Shown here: piece after piece, positions 40,801-44,677 of the stretch
Layout of the letters: every line of letters begins with the position of its first letter
Position numbering within the stretch: position 1 is the first letter of the stretch
Position numbers and translations under genes: made by a program
Notes under the pieces: model-generated
Databases searched by the model: none
What the model saw: only the letters and a program-made list of their open reading frames with translations
Told to the model about the DNA's origin: nothing
Assembly (NCBI GenBank): GCA_022562935.1
Contig: JADFOI010000011.1
Location: forward strand, 1 to 44,677
DNA length: 44,677 bases
DNA from: Acidobacteriota bacterium
Lineage (GTDB): Bacteria; Acidobacteriota; UBA6911; RPQK01; JADFOI01
Direction of reading: 5' to 3'

Positions 40801-41450
40801 AATACGATGAGCTCAAGCAACGCCTGGACGAATTCGGTCCTATCAATATGGCTGCCTTGCAGGAATACCAGGAAATCGAAGAGCGCCACAATTTTCTCGA
40901 ATCACAGCGTCAAGATATCGAAGGGTCGATTGCCGACACGACGCGGGCCATTCGGGAAATTAACCGTCGCAGCAGTGAAAAGTTTCGCGAGGCCTTTGAA
41001 GCGATTAATCTCCACTTCAACGAGATCTTTCAGAAACTCTTTGGAGGTGGAGAGTGTGGAATGCGGCTCCTGGATGAAGAGGATCTTTTGGAGAGCGGTG
41101 TGGATATCTACGCCCAACCTCCCGGGAAAAAGCTCCAAAACGTCAGGCTTCTTTCGGGTGGAGAGGAAGCACTCACCGTCTTTGCCCTTCTAATGGGGAT
41201 TTTCACTTACCGGCCCAGCCGCTTTTGTGTTCTCGATGAGGTCGACGCACCTCTTGACGATGCCAACGTCACCCGCTTCACCAACCTGATCCAGCAAATG
41301 AGCGAGCAGACTCAGTTTATTGTCATCACTCACAACAAACACACGATGAAGACAGCCAACACCCTTTACGGAATCACCATGGAGGAAGCGGGCGTTTCTC
41401 AGGTGGTGTCAGTGAAATTTCCCGGACAGGAGAATGGGGACGGGAGTTAA
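37839..41450 (+). CDS. smc: Chromosome segregation ATPase SMC
   Basis: The 1,203-aa protein has full SMC structure: N-terminal Walker A GPNGCGKSN, long coiled coil, a hinge at about 500-660 (GTLADFIETKPEYERLVEEFLDEELEYILVDS ... GTLADLLQMKPEIKDAFTRTL), a second coiled coil, and a C-terminal head with signature LLSGGEEALTVFALLMGIF and Walker B FCVLDEVDAPLDDANV. It forms the condensin ring with ScpAB and organises the chromosome in the cytoplasm. ATG 37839 begins MLRLDRLEMTGFKSFADKT, the normal start; a TTG 15 bp upstream is in frame. The coiled coils are rich in Glu, Gln and Arg as expected. Confidence 0.96.
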   Translation: MLRLDRLEMTGFKSFADKTSVRFEEGISGIVGPNGCGKSNLADAIAWVLGSGTALSLRGEKMDDVIFSGTRTRRPSGVVEATLAFSRTDNEPIVLKETEFSGEVLEISRKLYRSGESVYTVNQRRCRLKDIHSVLEEAGLGFASYALIAQGKIGWFLRAKPVERRSVIEEAARITGYKSRRRSAELKLELAQQNLLRVNDIIGEIERRLRSLKRQAATARRYQKVKEEFRQVQRQKFVKEAHQLKVRLEVLERELEQLKTSEDDVGRELAQGEKVHHQTLEQREQLEAALAQLRQSLSETRLEMDRTENSIRYHGEQIEASRKSLDMNAAEQQAIAQSLEKVGEELMRFQSEYSDLEEEEKQIEAAIQEQTERVARHENEVREAENRAAELQTGLLQLSAETASLNNLKGQLEQRLKTAHANRERLERDRAQHSLKLEESSTCFADTQVNLEKKKSEATLLSQQLNEQRARKTELEGQLEEIREEATETQRQLIAQEERLHSLQELQLSHAQYSEGVQKILKHLKSTDRIRTEGTLADFIETKPEYERLVEEFLDEELEYILVDSLEEAVLGVSELRTLKSGRCTFLTLSSSNGFQKSNGPTPVVGSVSRNGVHGTLADLLQMKPEIKDAFTRTLPQRAEAIVVSDLECAFQLAPHYPERTFITLAGESLTPRGLLSASTAQAKKLGLLSLKRQKRELEDRILTVQAKLSGLREREEKHQAQLQAALQDFTTREESLRQLEKEMIGLTHQKGQWEGEKTLQTHTLKGLTDELTQLHLEQEQQAGKVQEVEQQFVEKQASQAEDEKMLSQTQESLQQLRLEFGRIREQLHSVSSDGKVLDERHLALDRTVERIEEQRKGLEARKEATQATRTQTEERSERMTANLESLAADFSSHQKTVGQLTSSLEEREEEYSRWKEDYPKSEKQLVDLRERKAELQEERAQVDVGLARVETQLQNINQQCMERLQISVDEAAVGIDPDEVPAEVVRQYDELKQRLDEFGPINMAALQEYQEIEERHNFLESQRQDIEGSIADTTRAIREINRRSSEKFREAFEAINLHFNEIFQKLFGGGECGMRLLDEEDLLESGVDIYAQPPGKKLQNVRLLSGGEEALTVFALLMGIFTYRPSRFCVLDEVDAPLDDANVTRFTNLIQQMSEQTQFIVITHNKHTMKTANTLYGITMEEAGVSQVVSVKFPGQENGDGS

Positions 41451-41553
41451 CTCTAAGAGAAACTCAAATTTCAAATGTTCCAAACGGGCTCTTTGGCGAA
41501 CTCCAGCGCTGCGTGGTTTTGGATTTTGAATTTGTTTTGAATTTCTCTTAGAG
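41451..41553. terminator. Inverted repeat between smc and the Fis-like gene
   Basis: CTCTAAGAGAAA (41451-41462), starting immediately after the smc stop, is repeated in inverse orientation at 41542-41553, next to the stop of the convergent gene; the inward flanks (CAAATTTCAAAT and ATTTTGAATTTG) also partly pair. The large loop (about 80 nt) makes it an unusual bidirectional transcription end rather than a classical terminator. Confidence 0.45.
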
Positions 41554-41555
41554 TT

Positions 41556-41792
41556 TCAGGATTTTCTCTTTTTATTAATCCCGTGTTCTCGGAGCTTCTT
41601 GGAGAGGGTATTTCGATGAACGCCCATGGTTTCAGCCGCACGGCTCAGGTTTCCGTTGCTTTTCTCTAGAGCACGCAGGATAAAGAGTTTTTCAAACTGG
41701 GCAACCGCTTCCGTCCAATAAATTCCCTTGCCTACCATCTCATCAATAATCTCCTCGAGGTCCTGCTTGATTTTAGACCGTGCGGCGCTCAC
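41556..41792 (-). CDS. Small Fis-type helix-turn-helix protein
   Basis: 78 aa. The C-terminal 40 residues (ILRALEKSNGNLSRAAETMGVHRNTLSKKLREHGI) form a Fis/NtrC-type DNA-binding HTH; the N-terminus is a short helical dimerisation part. There is no receiver or AAA+ domain. It likely acts as a nucleoid or regulatory protein. It lies 40 bp after purC and probably shares its transcript. Its targets are unknown. Confidence 0.85.
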   Translation of the reverse strand: MSAARSKIKQDLEEIIDEMVGKGIYWTEAVAQFEKLFILRALEKSNGNLSRAAETMGVHRNTLSKKLREHGINKKRKS

Positions 41793-41832
41793 AGGTTGGC
41801 CTCTATAGTTTGCTCCAGCAGCCCTCGATCAT

Positions 41833-42738
41833 TCATAGGACTTCATCCAGGTTCTTGCCAGTGAGGCGACGAAAAGCCTCCAGATAACGCTGGGAAGTGG
41901 CTTCCACGATAGCGCTGGGAAGTTCCGGTCCGGGAGGTGCCTTGTCCCAATCGAGCGTCTCCAGAAAATCACGAATGAACTGCTTGTCGAAGGAGGACTG
42001 AGATTTTCCCGGTTCGTATTCATCAGCCGGCCAGAATCGAGAAGAGTCCGGCGTGAGAACTTCATCGATCAGGAGCAGGCGAGATCCTTCCATACCGAAT
42101 TCAAACTTGGTATCACAGATGATGATCCCTTTCTCCAAGGCATATTCTCGGGCTCGGTTGTAGATACGAAGGCTGAGATCCCGAACCTGCTCTGCCAACT
42201 CAGGGCCAATGATCTGGGCGGCGCGATCAAAACTAATATTCTCATCATGGCCCTTTGTAGCCTTGGTGGAGGGGGTAAAAATCGGTTCAGGGAGCTCAGC
42301 CGACTCAACGAGTCCGCGGGGCAACCGGTTTCCGCAAACCGTTTCACTCTGGCGATATTCTGCCCAGCCCGATCCGGCCAAGTAACCCCGCACCACACAC
42401 TCGATGGGCAGAGGAGTGCACTTGCGAACCAGCATGGATCGACCCGCCAGTTCCTCCCTGAAAGGCTGTAAAAGAGCTGGGAACTCATCCACCCGGACCG
42501 ATACGAGGTGATGAGCGACCACCCCTTCAAGTCGCTCAAACCAGAAAGCCGATAGTTGGGTGAGAACTTTACCCTTGTGAGGGATCGCATTGGGTAATAT
42601 GACGTCAAAGGCGGAAATGCGATCCGTGGCCACCATAAGAAGCTGGCCATCCACTTCAAACAGCTCCCGGACCTTCCCTTGACCCACCTTGGGAATTCCG
42701 GGCAGATCCTGCGTCTTAATACCCCGTTCCAGCCTCAC
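41833..42738 (-). CDS. purC: Phosphoribosylaminoimidazole-succinocarboxamide synthase
   Basis: The 301-aa enzyme makes SAICAR from CAIR, aspartate and ATP in purine synthesis. Family blocks present: GKVRELFEVDGQLLMVATDRISAFDVILP, IPHKGKVLTQLSAFWFE, PIECVVRGYLAGSGW, and LLLIDEVLTPDSSRFWP. The long form (about 300 aa) resembles the yeast/eukaryotic-like branch. The start is GTG 42738 with GAGGAG 6 nt in front. Followed by the Fis-like gene. No other pur gene is in the window. Confidence 0.95.
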   Translation of the reverse strand: MRLERGIKTQDLPGIPKVGQGKVRELFEVDGQLLMVATDRISAFDVILPNAIPHKGKVLTQLSAFWFERLEGVVAHHLVSVRVDEFPALLQPFREELAGRSMLVRKCTPLPIECVVRGYLAGSGWAEYRQSETVCGNRLPRGLVESAELPEPIFTPSTKATKGHDENISFDRAAQIIGPELAEQVRDLSLRIYNRAREYALEKGIIICDTKFEFGMEGSRLLLIDEVLTPDSSRFWPADEYEPGKSQSSFDKQFIRDFLETLDWDKAPPGPELPSAIVEATSQRYLEAFRRLTGKNLDEVL

Positions 42739-42811
42739 CGATAGCTCCTCTTGGCACCCCTTCGATTACAGAAACACTTCCATCCCAAGAAAGCACATCT
42801 TATACGATCAC

Positions 42812-42840
42812 TTGACACCTGGGAAAGGGAGTTGTACTAT
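42812..42840 (+). promoter_or_regulatory. Promoter of groES-groEL
   Basis: A perfect TTGACA (42812-42817), 17-bp spacer, then TACTAT (42835-42840), directly followed by the CIRCE operator. Vegetative sigma-type, as usual for HrcA-controlled chaperonin operons. The leader is about 115 nt. Confidence 0.7.
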
Positions 42841-42867
42841 TTGGCACTCAACCAAGGTGAGTGCTAA
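42841..42867 (+). promoter_or_regulatory. CIRCE operator (HrcA-binding site)
   Basis: TTGGCACTC, nine bases, GAGTGCTAA: the CIRCE inverted repeat (TTAGCACTC-N9-GAGTGCTAA) with a single changed base in the left arm. It covers the start site of the promoter just upstream, so groES-groEL should be repressed by HrcA and induced by heat. Confidence 0.92.
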
Positions 42868-42964
42868 CACTCACCGCATTGACTTGTGAAACCTAACGTT
42901 TTTCAAGTTTCCGAATTTTTAGAGAATTAACCAGAAGATGTAGGTAAGAAAGGAGTTTAGAGCG

Positions 42965-43279
42965 ATGAGTATTAAACCTTTACATGATCGAGTTCTGATT
43001 AAACGGCTGGAGGACGCCGGCGAGGAGATTCGTGGCGGCATCGTGATCCCCGATACGGCCAAGGAAAAACCCCAAGAGGGAGAAGTGGTTGCCGTCGGCG
43101 AAGGTAAAGTTCTGGAGAGCGGAGAGACGGTTAAGATGTCGGTCAAAGCGGGAGACCGGATCCTTTTTGGAAAGTATTCCGGCACTGAAGTGAAGATTGA
43201 CGATGAAGAATACCTGATCATGCGAGAAGACGAGATCCTGGGAATTCTGGTGGGGAAAAAAAGTAAGGTCAAGGCATAA
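42965..43279 (+). CDS. groES: Co-chaperonin GroES
   Basis: 104 aa, slightly longer than the usual 95-97. It starts [15 protein letters not shown] and has the mobile-loop region [55 protein letters not shown]. It forms the lid of the GroEL chamber in the cytoplasm. ATG 42965 is preceded by AGAAAGGAG. A C-terminal GKKSKVKA tail accounts for the extra length. Confidence 0.97.
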   Translation: MSIKPLHDRVLIKRLEDAGEEIRGGIVIPDTAKEKPQEGEVVAVGEGKVLESGETVKMSVKAGDRILFGKYSGTEVKIDDEEYLIMREDEILGILVGKKSKVKA

Positions 43280-43297
43280 GAGAAACGGACCGCAATT

Positions 43298-44677
<1,380 letters not shown>

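Overview
The window looks like a chromosomal piece of an uncultivated, Gram-negative, aerobic heterotroph, most probably Acidobacteriota. This is inferred from gene families, not from a marker phylogeny. Supporting signs are a propeller/Ig exported protein next to an S55-type protease, a small Cys-rich protein family, a Tes-like radical SAM enzyme, palindromic GGCTAAAGCC-type repeats, many secreted amidohydrolases, Tat and lipoprotein signals, and TRAP transport.

Left part (1-19.1 kb) is a catabolic region. It holds the N-terminus of a Tat-exported thiamine-diphosphate enzyme, an exported amidohydrolase, an orphan ABC ATPase, and an operon (8330 down to 3485) of a second exported amidohydrolase with a complete TRAP transporter (DctP lipoprotein, DctQ, DctM). 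Next come two acyl-CoA dehydrogenase genes, divergent from a four-gene operon for hydroxycinnamates: aldehyde dehydrogenase, hydroxycinnamoyl-CoA hydratase/lyase, ADP-forming acyl-CoA synthetase and a tannase/feruloyl esterase lipoprotein. Read together: the esterase releases ferulate or coumarate, the synthetase makes the CoA thioester, the hydratase/lyase cuts it to vanillin or 4-hydroxybenzaldehyde plus acetyl-CoA, and the dehydrogenase makes the aromatic acid. The acyl-CoA dehydrogenases may feed dihydro-forms in. A third, more divergent amidohydrolase ends the region.

Middle (19.2-24.9 kb): a copper-resistance operon csoR-copZ-copA with a clear promoter and a G/C-tract operator, then an accessory-looking stretch with a secreted DUF4440/SnoaL-like protein and a secreted class C beta-lactamase-family hydrolase. 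These two genes are divergent, yet each is preceded by a copy of the same roughly 67-bp element. A hairpin repeat lies on both sides of the beta-lactamase unit.

Right part (24.9-44.7 kb) is mostly housekeeping: an M23 peptidase/thiamine-binding/DUF2203 operon, a Cys-rich protein, pterin carbinolamine dehydratase, the Tes-like radical SAM enzyme divergent from an NfuA Fe-S carrier, a solute-binding lipoprotein, an ECF sigma/anti-sigma pair, the propeller and S55 protease genes, smc, a Fis-type regulator with purC, and groES-groEL under a CIRCE operator.

The strongest unexplained signal is a near-palindromic element of about 45 bp (ends GTGTCTCG and CGGGACAC). There are three full copies (2379, 2561, 21807) and two end fragments (5413, 13296), all within a few bases to a few tens of bases of gene starts or stops. 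The other non-standard signals are the duplicated 67-bp element around 23.1-23.4 kb, a perfect 32-bp palindrome between groES and groEL, and an S55 protease whose catalytic blocks are in swapped order.
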